A DNA stretch of 64,000 nucleotides from Phyllobacterium zundukense. Lineage in GTDB: Bacteria; Pseudomonadota; Alphaproteobacteria; Rhizobiales; Rhizobiaceae. The position numbers and the translations under genes were made by a program. The notes under the pieces were generated by a model. That model was given only the letters and a program-made list of their open reading frames with translations, did no database searches and had not been told where the DNA came from. Within the stretch, counting starts at the first letter, position 1. Each line of letters opens with the position of its first letter. Location: NCBI RefSeq assembly GCF_002764115.1, contig NZ_CP017940.1:718501-782500 (forward strand), in the 5' to 3' direction. Shown in pieces: positions 1-10,700 of the stretch.

Positions 1-1197
1 CGTTGTGGAAACGGTCGCGGCAGTGACGTCGCCGATGCGCACCGTCACGGTGATCGGGATGGTGACAGATATTTCGTTCCCTGCCATTGGCTGCTCGCCT
101 CCCTTTGACACTTGCACGATTGGCGGTGTTGTCTCGCGATTGACAGTGGAAAGGGCCACAAGCGGCGGCTTGAGGGCTTGCACCAGCAGATCATTCAGAC
201 TGCCGCCTGCGACGGCGCCATTGCTCTTGAGAAAGACACCGCTCTTGTGCAGGCCGACCACCAGTCCGGTCTCGATGTCGATAACCGGGGAGCCGGAGTT
301 TCCGCCGAGCGTGGTGCAGTCGTGGGAGAGTTCGGCTCCGATCAGGGACTTCACGAACCCCGGTGCGATCCGCTTGCGTCCATAGACGTCGCCGAAGATC
401 GAATCCATCAACGCTTGGTCCGGAATGCGGGTATCTCGGAGCGGATAGCCGATGACGGCGACAGTTTTGCCCAGGGGATCTGCGAGATCGATGGCGAGTG
501 GCGGGGGAAGCGCGGAACCGCGGGCAGGGGTGACACGCAGAAGCGCCACGTCAAGCTCGCGCGGTCCTCCGACAAACAGGATATCGCTGATCGTGAATTC
601 CGATTCCGCAGTCGAGCCGACTTCCTCGAGAAAATCGATGGCGACGCCGATCGGCTTGCGCGGATCGTCGCCCGTCATGAAGCGAAAGCCCTGCGGGCCG
701 CGCTCGGCGAAATAGGCCGCCACATGGCTGTTCGTTACGACAATGCCCGGCTGGATCATCCAGCCGGTCGCCAGGGCCGGCATCGCGATGAAGTTGTCGA
801 GTTCGATGCGGCCGACCGACGGAATGACCTTTTTCAGCGCCTTGGCCGATTTCAGCAAACGGTCGCCCCACACCTCGCTCTCGGGATCGGTGAATTTCAG
901 GACAGCGGCGCCCTCGGTGATACCAAGGACCGGGCGGCCACGGCGCAGCGCGATGGATTCTTCCCGAATGGAATTGTCGGGGCGAAAGCGCGCGGCCGGT
1001 ATGGCCGGCTGCGGCGCGAACGCCGTCTCGCTCACCGGCGCGTCCGCCTTCGGGCTTTTCGGCGGACCGGGATCTGGCCGCTTCAGCGCTTCCTCAATAT
1101 CGTTGTCAATCTTGTCGACGAGTGCGCGGTCCTTGGCATAGGGCGCCGTCCTGACGTCGCGTACGAGTCCTTCCAGCCGCTGACGGTCATCACGCAT
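1..1197 (-). CDS. Trypsin-like (S1 family) serine protease, 3' end beyond the window
   Basis: The minus-strand frame is open from the left edge, so 399 residues are visible and the C-terminus is missing. The fold is a chymotrypsin-like peptidase with an intact triad: His158 in TNSHVAA, Asp216 in ELDVALL and Ser301 in LGGNSGSPV. The first 130 residues are charged and Pro-rich with no signal peptide, so a cytoplasmic location is inferred. A beta-rich segment (VTIPITVTVRIGD) begins after the protease domain and suggests another domain off the edge. An ATG at 1203 is possible, but the G-run before it suits the ATG at 1197 better (about 6 nt). It is divergent from the CYTH-CHAD gene. The substrate is unknown. 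Confidence 0.85.
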   Translation of the reverse strand, partial: MRDDRQRLEGLVRDVRTAPYAKDRALVDKIDNDIEEALKRPDPGPPKSPKADAPVSETAFAPQPAIPAARFRPDNSIREESIALRRGRPVLGITEGAAVLKFTDPESEVWGDRLLKSAKALKKVIPSVGRIELDNFIAMPALATGWMIQPGIVVTNSHVAAYFAERGPQGFRFMTGDDPRKPIGVAIDFLEEVGSTAESEFTISDILFVGGPRELDVALLRVTPARGSALPPPLAIDLADPLGKTVAVIGYPLRDTRIPDQALMDSIFGDVYGRKRIAPGFVKSLIGAELSHDCTTLGGNSGSPVIDIETGLVVGLHKSGVFLKSNGAVAGGSLNDLLVQALKPPLVALSTVNRETTPPIVQVSKGGEQPMAGNEISVTIPITVTVRIGDVTAATVSTT

Positions 1198-1367
1198 CGT
1201 CATTCCCCCCAACAATGCTTGCGGTCGCTATTTTGGCGACATTTAGTGCCACATTCAATATTGAAACAGCCGGGCCCTGGGCGGTACCTTAGCGGTTCAG
1301 CCTGCAGTAGTATGTGCCTGCAGTGTGTCATTGTCTTAACAGAGTGTCGGGTGGCGGGAGGTTCAGT

Positions 1368-2960
1368 ATGGCGGGTTCGGTTCGCAGCGCCGAAAAACAG
1401 GCAGGCAATACCGATGCCGTTGCTCGGCCTGCTCCCGTTGAAACCGAACTCAAACTCCTTGCCCCGCCCGGTGCGCTCGATCAGGTTCGAGCCTCACCCG
1501 CCTTTCTGCAGTCGGCCCGCAACAAGGGGACAATCCGCCGGCTGGAAGCGACCTATTACGATACAGCCGATCGTCAGCTGTATGACGCCGGCTTGTCGTT
1601 GCGGGTGCGGCGCAGCGGCAAGCATTTTACGCAAACGATCAAGCGGTTGGCGGTCAACGGTCCGCTGACGCGGGAGGAATGGGAAGCGCCTGTCGCGGCG
1701 CTTGCGCCTGACCTTGGCGCGCTGCCAACCGGCGAAATTGACGGTATTTTCAACAAGATCGCCGTCAATCAACTGACGCCGATCTTTGTCACCAGGGTAC
1801 GCCGGCATTTGATCACCCTCGATGTGCCGGATGGGCAGATCGAGGTTGCGTTCGACGTTGGTGTGATCGAGGCCGGGGCAGAGCAGGAACCGTTGTCCGA
1901 GATCGAACTCGAACTGAAACAAGGCAAGGCCGCGGCGCTTTACCAGTTCGGGCTCGGTTTGCTGGATGTCGCGCCGCTGTGCCTGGAAACGCAGAGCAAA
2001 TCTGCCCGCGGCTATGCGCTGGCGCTGAAGATCAACCCGGCGGCTGTGAAGGCTGGTTCGTCGAGCCTTGGCCGGGACGACACCGTCGACGAGGGGATCG
2101 CCAAGCTGTTATCGGGCTGTCAGCAGCAGGTCCTCGCCAATCTGACACCGGCAATTGGCCGTGAACCCGAAGGGATCCACCAATTGCGTGTGGCCTTGCG
2201 GCGACTGCGCACGGCCCTGTATTTCCTGCGGCGCGAACTGGCGGCACCTTCGCTGCAGGCGCTGGACGCCGAGGCACAGGGCTTTGCACGCGCCTTGGGA
2301 CCGGCCCGCAATTGGGATGTGTTTCTCGACTCGACACTTGCCGATATCGAGAAGGCCAATCTGCCGGACATTGATTTCTTTGTGTTGCGCGGCGCGGGCG
2401 CTCCCTTGCGGGAACAGGGCCATCATGCGGTGCGCGACAGTATTGCCGACCCGCAAACCAACCGCTTTCTATTATCACTGGGGCTCGCCATCGAGCAGAG
2501 AAGCTGGCGCAACGATATCGCCAGCGAGGACCTTGGCATATTGGCCGAGCCATTGACAAAGTTTGCGGCGCGCGTCCTTACCCGTCTCGAGCGCAAGGCA
2601 TTCAAGCGCGGCCGGCACTTCCGCCATCTGCGTCCAGAGGCGCGCCACAAGCTGCGGATCCTCCTGAAAAAGCTGCGCTACTCTGCGGAGTTTTTCCTGC
2701 CGCTGTATGCCGGGCGGGCGCCGACCAGGAAATATCTCAAGCAACTGTCCCGGCTGCAGGATGGATTGGGCGAAGCCAATGACATCATTACCGCGCGAAC
2801 CTTGCTGTCCACGATCCGGCAAAGTGCGGACAGTCCCGATGTGCACCGCGCCATCGGCGCGGTGACCGGCTGGCAGGGCCATCTGGAGCTTGCGGGAGCG
2901 GGCCGGCTGCACGACAGGTGGTGCAAGTTCAAACGGACGGCACCGTTCTGGCCCTGCTGA
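1368..2960 (+). CDS. CYTH-CHAD domain protein (triphosphatase-like)
   Basis: A 530-residue protein with an N-terminal CYTH triphosphate tunnel domain (about residues 22-225) and a C-terminal CHAD helical domain (about 245-530). The CYTH signature ExExK is present as E25, E27 and K29, followed by alternating Arg/Lys/Glu strands. The CHAD domain carries the basic His motifs HQLRVALRRLRTAL and RHKLRILLKKLRYSAEFF. Relatives such as YgiF hydrolyse inorganic triphosphate, and CHAD domains bind polyphosphate, so a role in (poly)phosphate metabolism is likely but inferred. The ATG at 1368 follows GGGAGG at good spacing; an upstream in-frame ATG at 1314 lacks a ribosome site. The neighbouring accessory genes give no direct link to phosphate. 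Confidence 0.88.
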   Translation: MAGSVRSAEKQAGNTDAVARPAPVETELKLLAPPGALDQVRASPAFLQSARNKGTIRRLEATYYDTADRQLYDAGLSLRVRRSGKHFTQTIKRLAVNGPLTREEWEAPVAALAPDLGALPTGEIDGIFNKIAVNQLTPIFVTRVRRHLITLDVPDGQIEVAFDVGVIEAGAEQEPLSEIELELKQGKAAALYQFGLGLLDVAPLCLETQSKSARGYALALKINPAAVKAGSSSLGRDDTVDEGIAKLLSGCQQQVLANLTPAIGREPEGIHQLRVALRRLRTALYFLRRELAAPSLQALDAEAQGFARALGPARNWDVFLDSTLADIEKANLPDIDFFVLRGAGAPLREQGHHAVRDSIADPQTNRFLLSLGLAIEQRSWRNDIASEDLGILAEPLTKFAARVLTRLERKAFKRGRHFRHLRPEARHKLRILLKKLRYSAEFFLPLYAGRAPTRKYLKQLSRLQDGLGEANDIITARTLLSTIRQSADSPDVHRAIGAVTGWQGHLELAGAGRLHDRWCKFKRTAPFWPC

Positions 2961-3452
2961 GAAATATTCGGCAATAGGTCCTGACCCTAATACTTATGGG
3001 TTAGTTGCACGTTCCATATAACGATGTAATATCCACGAAATCCGAATAAGCACATCGAATTATTTATTAAAATTATAATCGATCGCTTTCAACAAAGTCC
3101 ATTTCTGATCACCAATCCATTATCGAAATCTATCTGGCGCCGTAGAAAATAACGCGGTGCCAGATATTTGTTATTAAGCTTGATATAGATGTCATGTAGA
3201 TGAAATAAAACTCGGTTCTGCAATAGATAACAATCAATACAAGCATACGGTGGATCGCGAATAATATCAAAAAGACTGCGATCTGCGGAGTGAGACGAAT
3301 TCAAAGAAGACAAGGCAAGTGCTCTGGTTTCATTCACCGCGCCCGTTCGGCTGGTGTGAGACCTGCATATGGAAGTCCGCCGCGGCGTGGTGTCCGTCCT
3401 GAACATCTTCGTCAAAAGCGGCATTCGTCTTTTCGTGAAAGGAAGGGTCGTC
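2961..3452. other. AT-rich intergenic region upstream of the giant-protein operon
   Basis: No convincing gene is visible in these 492 bases. Roughly 2990-3290 is markedly AT-rich against the GC-rich genes on either side, which suits a promoter region for the two giant-protein genes or foreign-derived DNA. It contains CTAATACTT at 2987-2995 with a TTAG ten bases beyond the CTAA. The same 9-mer occurs in the patatin/peroxidase promoter region at 15202-15210. No transcription start can be fixed from sequence alone. Confidence 0.5.
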
Positions 3453-6400
3453 ATGCCTCCGAAGAAGCCGAAAGCTGGTCCCGTTTCGTCACGCAAACGC
3501 AAAGCGACCAAATCCCCGGTGAAGTCTGCTAGCGAGGCAATGGCTGCTGCCGACATTGTCACCGGTCCCGACTTCGACATTCCGGACGCCGTCGCCGACC
3601 CCAACCCTAACGAGAATTTCTTCAACCGGAACCGCAAGGGACGGGCTGTCGTCCGGCCGCGAGACTTGCTGGTACTGCGCTTTGAACTCAGTAATTTGAC
3701 AGTGTCACCAGGCAAGCCACCCCGTCTCCAGAAGGCGGGCTCCGGGGCAGCACACCTCATCGTTCACTTCCCGCCGCAAACCATCACGGAGCAGACTTTC
3801 TTCGAAACACGCCCCGCCGGGACAAGCAATCCGCCCCCGCCGCGCCCCGGCACGCCGGACAAACCCGAGCCCGGTGGCTCCGAGGCGCTGACCGGGCCAC
3901 CGGTTCGTGCCCGGATTGCCGGTGAATCGAGGCTGGCGTTCAAGGTGCCGGACGGTTTCGATATACCTTACACGCTGGAGAGCGTGCTCGAGGCCTGTGA
4001 AACGCTGGAACTTTCAGTGCCGGCCAATGCACGTCCTCCCATCGAGCTCGCCACGCCGTTCGGCTTCACCGATCTTTTCGCATCAACCGTCGGGAAGCTG
4101 AGCGCCCGGCAACGTGCATCCCTGACGAGTTTCGCAGCGCGCAGCCTGCGCATTGCCGCGCTGCAGGGTGACAGGAGCACAATCGAATTGCGCCAAGCGA
4201 CTGGCGGCCCCGGCCTCAAGGCGCTGAAGCCACGCAAGCTGAGCGACGCGGACCTGGTCGAAATCGGTACGGTCCTTGATCCAGGGGCTTTCCCGACACT
4301 TCGCGGTCCCAGGCCCGCTGCGCCCGGCGCGCGGCAAACGGCTATCGAACTGCCATGGCGACTGATCATCAGCCCGCATATCGACGAACGCTGGCGGCAT
4401 GCGAAGGCGCCAGTCGATTCTGAGAGCACCGGCCGCACGGAATTGTGGCACTCGCGCCTTGTCGCTCCGCAAGCCAATGGCGATGTGATTCAGCCGCCAA
4501 ATCCCGATACGCGTCGCACGGTCAGGGCCGTCTGGGCGTTGACCGGCGAGGGCTCGTCGAAACCGATGATTTCGCAGTTTCCGGTTGCGGGCAATTTGCC
4601 GCTGCCGAACACCACACCCTTCCGCATGCCCATGGACGATTTCGACCGGTTCCAGATTACCCATCTATCGTCGAATTTTTCCGTTTCGAACTACAAGCCC
4701 GAACCGGTGGGCACCAATCTGCTCATGCTGTCCGCGCTCGGCGGTTGGCTTGACTCGCGGGGCAACTGGGATCCGCCGGGGCTATCGGTCGAGGAATGGG
4801 TCCACCGCGGCACGATGGGCCGCGACCACTATGTCCGTATTGTCTACAAGGGCTTCCTCTATCCCTTTGGCCACCGTGTGGCCCTGGTGAAAGTGAGCGA
4901 GCGCAAGTTTCACAACGGAAAGGGCACGGCCGAAGCAGTGCCGGGCAATACGGCCTATCTGCGGCAACGGCTGTTCATCGTTGTGCGGGAGCGTGAGCGC
5001 CGGTTTGTCGACCCCGAACTGACCAACAATGCAGGAACAGTCGCGCTGCACCGCCAGATGCCGTTCTCAAGCGTCCGCATCCTCACGGCAGTTACGCCGA
5101 GCCTCGATCAACCAACCAGCCCGCAGAGCGCGATCGATGGTTTTGGTCAAACCCTGTTCTGGCCCTGCGTCGGGGGCTCGCCGTTCAAATTCGAGGTGGC
5201 CGCCACGGACATAGACGGGCGTTCCGTGCAGTTCGAACTTCCCATGATCTTTATGGACAACACTCTGGCCAGTCCCAGAAATTTGCAAGGCGACAAGCTC
5301 GTTGCGGACTTCGATCTGGCCGAAACCAATGCGCAGACCGCACACGAAGCCTGGACTGACCCGTCACGCGCCGGCCGGCGTGTCGCGGAACTCAAGCAGC
5401 AGCGCATCGCGCTCGCGCCAAGCGTCAAGGCAGGCGACACCTCGGTCGAGGCCGTGTCGGTCAGTTTCGACGGGTTCTCCGAGAAGAAGAACTTCAAGGT
5501 GCGCAGTTACAGCAACAATCTCTCCAGACCGATTTTCTATCCAAAGGTCGAGCGCGCCGATATCCGTATTGCCGCGCTTTCCCAACTGACCGGCAGCGGA
5601 AAATCCAACAAGGTCGAGTGGAACGCCCACTATCTCCAGCACGGTTTTGCTGCAAACAACCAGGGCCAGGTTTTCGTCAACGTCATTTCCGAACTGGGCA
5701 TGGCCCAGCTTGATTTCTCCACGCAGGGCGATCGTTCCGGCGGTTTTGTCCAGCCCAATCTGACACCAAGCGCGCTGTCGCGCCTGACCGGGCCCGTCAC
5801 TGGCAATGTGGCCAATTTCATTGCCGGAAACATGAACGGCGCCGATGCATTTCCGGCAACACTTTCCGATCTGCCCCTGCCGCTGCTGTTCGGTTGCATC
5901 CCGCTCGGTGATGTCATCCAGGCAGTGAGTGGCCTTTCCGGCAAGCCGGAACAGGTTCCGAAATTTGCCAGCGAGGCCAGCACGCAGGTCGAAAGCTTCA
6001 TCAGCGGTCTGGCGCGTTTGTTCGAGTTCGTCAGCCGTCTTGCCGAACAACCCGGCGCTATTGCCGATGCGGCGATCGAGGTTGCGAAGAACACCCTGGA
6101 CGACCTGCTGGATCAGGCCGCGGCCTATCAGGCGACGCTCGTTGCCGACGCCAAGGCGCGGGTCAACAATCTGAAAACGGCTCTGCTTGCGGTCAAGACC
6201 GAGATCGCACCGCTGCTGACGGTGACCAGCATCGACACGGCGCCGGCGCTGGGCGGTCTCGCCGGTGCTTTGACCAACGCCCAGACTGCGGCCAACCAGC
6301 TGCGCACTGCCGCCAATGCCCAGGTGGGGGGTGTCTCGCTGCCTTCGGGGTTCCGCCAGTCGCTGTTGCAGATTGCAGGTCAGATCGAAACAGCGCTCAG

Positions 6401-7754
6401 CGATATCGCGACGATCACCACGCTGATCACGCAAGGCAAGGCGCTCTTCCAGGCACTGGACGCCATTGTTGGACAGCCCGACCAGCTTGCCGACCTGCTT
6501 GGGGATCCAGGCGAACTCGGCACGCGGCTGACGGCCGTCAAGAATGCAATTGCGCCCTTGCGCTCTACGGTATCAGGCTCGCGGCTGCTGGATGGGGCGC
6601 CAAAGCAGGCTATCATCGGGGCAATGGACATTGTGCTGCAGGTCCTCGATGCAGCCGCGGATCTGCTGAAGTTGCTGGAAATGCTCACCGGCGACGAGCT
6701 GACGATACGCTTTGACTGGAACCCGCCCATCGACAACTGGGCGCTGCCCGGGGTGGATCGCGCAAAGGATCCCCTGTTCAGGGCCAATGACAAGCGCGGG
6801 TTCCTTGTTGCCGTCGAAGCCAAGGTCAAGAAGAATGGCAGCAGCGCACCCAAGATCAGTGTCGTCTGCAGCCTGAAGCATTTCGACCTCGTGCTGATTG
6901 CGCCGGCAAGCTTCATCGAACTGAATTTCGAGAAAATCGAGTTCCGGGTGGACAGCGGCGCGAAGATGGATGTCGACGTCCTGCTCAACGACATCAAGTT
7001 TGTCGGCCCGCTCAGTTTTGTCGAGACCCTGCGCGACCTCATCCCCCTGGATGGGTTTTCTGATCCGCCCTTCCTCGACATTACCCCGCAGGGTATCGAT
7101 GCCGGCTTCTCGCTTACATTGCCCAGCATCGCCATCGGCCTGTTCAATTTGAGCAATCTGAGCCTTGGGGCCGGGTTCACCGTACCGTTCATCGGCCAGC
7201 CGCTTTCGGTCCGGTTCAATTTCTGTACGCGCGAGCAGCCGTTCAACCTGACCGTTTCGCTGTTTGGTGGCGGCGGGTTCTTCGGTATTACCCTGGATCC
7301 GCACGGCATCCAGATCCTTGAGGCATCGTTCGAGTTCGGCGCCAGTATCTCGATCGATCTCGGTGTCGCCTCGGGCGGCGTGCATGTCATGGCGGGCATC
7401 TATTTCCGCATGGAAAACGATGCCTGTTCGCTGACCGGATATTTCCGCCTCGGCGGCTATGTCAGCGTGCTCGGCCTGATATCCGCGTCGCTCGAGCTTT
7501 ATCTGGAACTTCGCTACGAGTTCGAGACCGGCAAATGCGTTGGTAAGGCACAGCTTACGATAGAAATCGAAATCTTCATGTTCTCGACGAGCGTCACGGT
7601 GACCTGCGAGCGCAAGTTTGCCGGTTCGAATGGCGATCCAACCTTCCGCGACCTGATGGGTGTCGATGCCGCGCTGCCCGTTGACGATGAGCTGGCCCTG
7701 ATCGGCATCGACACTGATTATGCGTGGCGCGAATACGTCGAAGCGTTCGCGTAG
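3453..7754 (+). CDS. Giant uncharacterised protein A (1433 aa)
   Basis: I do not recognise a characterised family. The N-terminus is Lys/Pro-rich with no signal peptide. Residues about 70-800 look beta-rich and globular with Pro-rich loops. Residues about 826-1080 are Ala/Leu-rich and predicted helical or coiled-coil. Residues about 1085-1400 alternate polar and hydrophobic residues in many short strands with Gly-rich turns and four cysteines, like a beta-sheet lipid-binding or barrel-like domain, which is only an impression. The ATG at 3453 follows AAGGAAGGG; an in-frame ATG at 3369 has no ribosome site. The next giant gene starts 11 bp downstream, so the two are probably one operon and the products may work together. 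Confidence 0.8.
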   Translation: MPPKKPKAGPVSSRKRKATKSPVKSASEAMAAADIVTGPDFDIPDAVADPNPNENFFNRNRKGRAVVRPRDLLVLRFELSNLTVSPGKPPRLQKAGSGAAHLIVHFPPQTITEQTFFETRPAGTSNPPPPRPGTPDKPEPGGSEALTGPPVRARIAGESRLAFKVPDGFDIPYTLESVLEACETLELSVPANARPPIELATPFGFTDLFASTVGKLSARQRASLTSFAARSLRIAALQGDRSTIELRQATGGPGLKALKPRKLSDADLVEIGTVLDPGAFPTLRGPRPAAPGARQTAIELPWRLIISPHIDERWRHAKAPVDSESTGRTELWHSRLVAPQANGDVIQPPNPDTRRTVRAVWALTGEGSSKPMISQFPVAGNLPLPNTTPFRMPMDDFDRFQITHLSSNFSVSNYKPEPVGTNLLMLSALGGWLDSRGNWDPPGLSVEEWVHRGTMGRDHYVRIVYKGFLYPFGHRVALVKVSERKFHNGKGTAEAVPGNTAYLRQRLFIVVRERERRFVDPELTNNAGTVALHRQMPFSSVRILTAVTPSLDQPTSPQSAIDGFGQTLFWPCVGGSPFKFEVAATDIDGRSVQFELPMIFMDNTLASPRNLQGDKLVADFDLAETNAQTAHEAWTDPSRAGRRVAELKQQRIALAPSVKAGDTSVEAVSVSFDGFSEKKNFKVRSYSNNLSRPIFYPKVERADIRIAALSQLTGSGKSNKVEWNAHYLQHGFAANNQGQVFVNVISELGMAQLDFSTQGDRSGGFVQPNLTPSALSRLTGPVTGNVANFIAGNMNGADAFPATLSDLPLPLLFGCIPLGDVIQAVSGLSGKPEQVPKFASEASTQVESFISGLARLFEFVSRLAEQPGAIADAAIEVAKNTLDDLLDQAAAYQATLVADAKARVNNLKTALLAVKTEIAPLLTVTSIDTAPALGGLAGALTNAQTAANQLRTAANAQVGGVSLPSGFRQSLLQIAGQIETALSDIATITTLITQGKALFQALDAIVGQPDQLADLLGDPGELGTRLTAVKNAIAPLRSTVSGSRLLDGAPKQAIIGAMDIVLQVLDAAADLLKLLEMLTGDELTIRFDWNPPIDNWALPGVDRAKDPLFRANDKRGFLVAVEAKVKKNGSSAPKISVVCSLKHFDLVLIAPASFIELNFEKIEFRVDSGAKMDVDVLLNDIKFVGPLSFVETLRDLIPLDGFSDPPFLDITPQGIDAGFSLTLPSIAIGLFNLSNLSLGAGFTVPFIGQPLSVRFNFCTREQPFNLTVSLFGGGGFFGITLDPHGIQILEASFEFGASISIDLGVASGGVHVMAGIYFRMENDACSLTGYFRLGGYVSVLGLISASLELYLELRYEFETGKCVGKAQLTIEIEIFMFSTSVTVTCERKFAGSNGDPTFRDLMGVDAALPVDDELALIGIDTDYAWREYVEAFA

Positions 7755-7765
7755 GGGAGGGATCC

Positions 7766-10700
7766 ATGGCAAAACAAACCATTCTCTGGACCGTATTGCC
7801 GCATGGGCGCATGGAAGAGGGACCGTTTGCCGGCCGGTTGCGCGTATCCATCGTCGCATCGCCCCGCCTGACGCCGCAAACAGCCGCCGAGCAGAAGCTG
7901 AAGTCATTCCCGGAATGGGTCAATTGGCCGAAGACGCTGGCCAACGTGAAATTTGGCCTGCTGATCGGGGCACAGGAAGTGCCGCTGCAGCCGGTCAGCG
8001 AGAGCGATGCGGACCTATGGGCCAAGCTTTTCTCCAAGGAAACTCCGGTCAGCGGGTTTGTCTTCAAGGACATGAGCAATGTCAATCTTCGCTCGTTCCC
8101 GGTGCGAAACGTTCTCGGCATCTTACGCAAGCACTACCGCGATCTTGCCGTGCAATCGACCGGTAACCCTCCGACCCTGTTGCCGTGGAAGGGCGCGCAT
8201 CCGGGCCTGAAGGACATGTTGGGCGATCTGGGAACACGTACCCAGATATTCAATCTGGGAGACCGGCAAATCGAGTTCATGCTTCCTGGCTTCAACCGCT
8301 TCTTCGACGATGACAATCGCGAGGGTGTGGAAAGCCGTTTGCGCAATACGGTCTTTGGGACGAAGAGCACCTACCGGGCACAGGCAGTCGCCGCGGATGT
8401 GGACGGACAGGGCAATCCACAGCATGGCGGCCAGTTCCCGGTGCGGGTTCTTCCGCCGGACTGGCGTGATCCCGCAGGCGGTGGCCCCGATGCCGGTGTC
8501 ATGTCGCAGTTTGCCACGGCGGCGGAATACGCCTTCTATCAGGCTGATCGCTTCTACCGGCGGGAGCCGCTGACACAGAAGAAACTGGAAAAACTGCAGG
8601 ACCAGAAGCAGTTGCGCCGGCCAAAGCTGGTGGATGTACCGGCTCCGCCCAAGGCGCCGGATTTCGATTTCCATCAGATCGTGGCCTCCTACAGCGACTA
8701 TCCCCATTTGTTGCGGCGTCTCGGGCTGGTTATCGACTGCATACTGCCAGCCAACTCGCCCATCGATCAGGCACTCAGTGCCGGAACGCCGGTACAGGGC
8801 TTGATCTCGCTGGCGCTTCACTGGGCCAACGCTCACGATTCTGCAGACGATTCCTGCCCGCGAACAGCGTGGCAAGCCAACAAGCAGCGCTTCACGACAC
8901 GGCCGCGGACTGCCGATCACGAGCGCGGCGTCTTGCGCTTGCAACACGCGGACGACGACTGGAATGCGGACAAACGCAGCCTCTTCGACATCTATCAGGT
9001 CGATGCCGATGGGGCCGCGCTGAAAACGGTCGATTTCGTGATTTCCGCCCAAAATCTGGTGGGCAAGAGCCTGGCGCTCGGTGCCGACGGCGAAGTTACC
9101 TATACGACAGGGGACAAGCAGCCGGTCGCGGCACTCCGTTCTGGCGGCCTCGGGGTCTCGCGCCACGGCCGCGCCCTGTCCGTCGCGCAAAGTGCCGCAT
9201 CCGCCGCATTGAAGGATGCATCGGTCAAATCCGGCGCCGCGGCATCGAAGAAGGTGGTGTTGTTCACCGAGGATGTCATGCGGGGCTACCGTGTGGATGT
9301 GCGGCCGATACCGGGCGGTGTGGAGCAGGCGTGGCATTCGCTCTGCCGCCGCCACGGCAATTACCGGCTCATCCAGAGCAACGAGGAAATCGATCTTCCC
9401 GACGACGAAGGCTATGTGAAGGGGGCATCGACCACGAGCTCAGCCAGCCAGGACGCGGATCCGGACGATCACTATCTGCACGAATCCATGTTCCGCTGGG
9501 CAGGGTGGAGCCTTGTCACACAGAGGCCTGGCAAGACGTTGCGGTCACGCGACGACCCTACCAGCGGCGTGCAGGGGGAGACTCCCGAAGATATCAGCGA
9601 TGAAGCGACCAGCGGCGGCAATGGCCTTTCGGTAAAGTTCGTCGCGGCAAAGAACAGCCTGCCGCGCCTGCGCTTCGGCACTTCGTATCGCTTTCGCGCG
9701 CGCATCGTCGATCTCGCCGGAAACAGCCTGGCCATCGCAGACAAGTCGCTCGATACGGACCTGCAGGTGAGCGAGCCTGTTGGTTACTGGCGCTTCGAGC
9801 CGGTCGATCCGCCGGTGCTCGTGCATCGCGCCCGCACCAGCGAAGGAGAATCGCTCGAGCGTATGGTGCTGCGCAGCAACTGGAATGTGGATCCACAGGC
9901 CTATCTCGCGACGCCAGCCTTTGCAGCCGCCGTGCAACTGCCGGCTTCCGATGATTTCGAGTATGAGGCGATCAATGAACGGCATGTCGTGCCGCCGAAA
10001 TCATCGCAATTGCAATGCGAGCATCACGGGCTGTTCGATCCCTTCTTTGGCGATCCAAATGCAATCAAGCAGGCCTATGCCAATGCCGCGCGTGAGGCCG
10101 GCACCCTTTACGACGTCAGCGCGACGACTGTTGCCGAGTTGATAACACCGGCATCCGTTGCCGGTATTGCCACGACGACGGCCTTGCCCTTACGCCTGCC
10201 ATCGCCGGATAATCCGACAGGCGACCGGCTTGCCGCCGGACAGTATGTGATTCATCGCGAACCGCTGGTCTCCACCCCATACCTTCCTGACGGTACTTCC
10301 GGGGGCTTTGCTTTGCGGGCGATGCCCGGGCACAATATTCCCGGCGCAACTGTTCCCGTTGTTCTCGGGCCCAGCGCCGCAATCGTTCGTGCACCTGACC
10401 AGGAGCTGGTGCTTGTCGTTGCCTTTGCAAAGGACTGGCCGGATTCGACCGGATTCAGAATCGTGCTGCAGGAGCGCACCGCGGCACTGAGCGACCCGCC
10501 CTGCAATGAAAACTTCAGCGATGACGGAACGCCCAAATGGGATGAAGACGAACGCGTCCTGACACTGTTTGTCGCCAAGGGACGCATTGCGCGGTTGCGC
10601 TATTCGAGCTTCGTCCACAAGGCTCTCATCGATACGCTTGGACTGCCGACATGGATCGACACGGACGGCGAGCGTGCGTTCCTGCGCGATATGGCGCAGC

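Noticed and set aside
112..1668. Long plus-strand open frame (518 codons) over the protease gene
   Set aside because: It is antisense to a protease with a complete catalytic triad, its product is Arg-rich without domains, and it overlaps the start of the CYTH-CHAD gene.
6573..7907. Minus-strand 444-codon frame opposite giant protein A
   Set aside because: It has no start context, and its composition is what the complement of a GC-rich gene gives; giant A has a strong ribosome site and proper downstream coupling.
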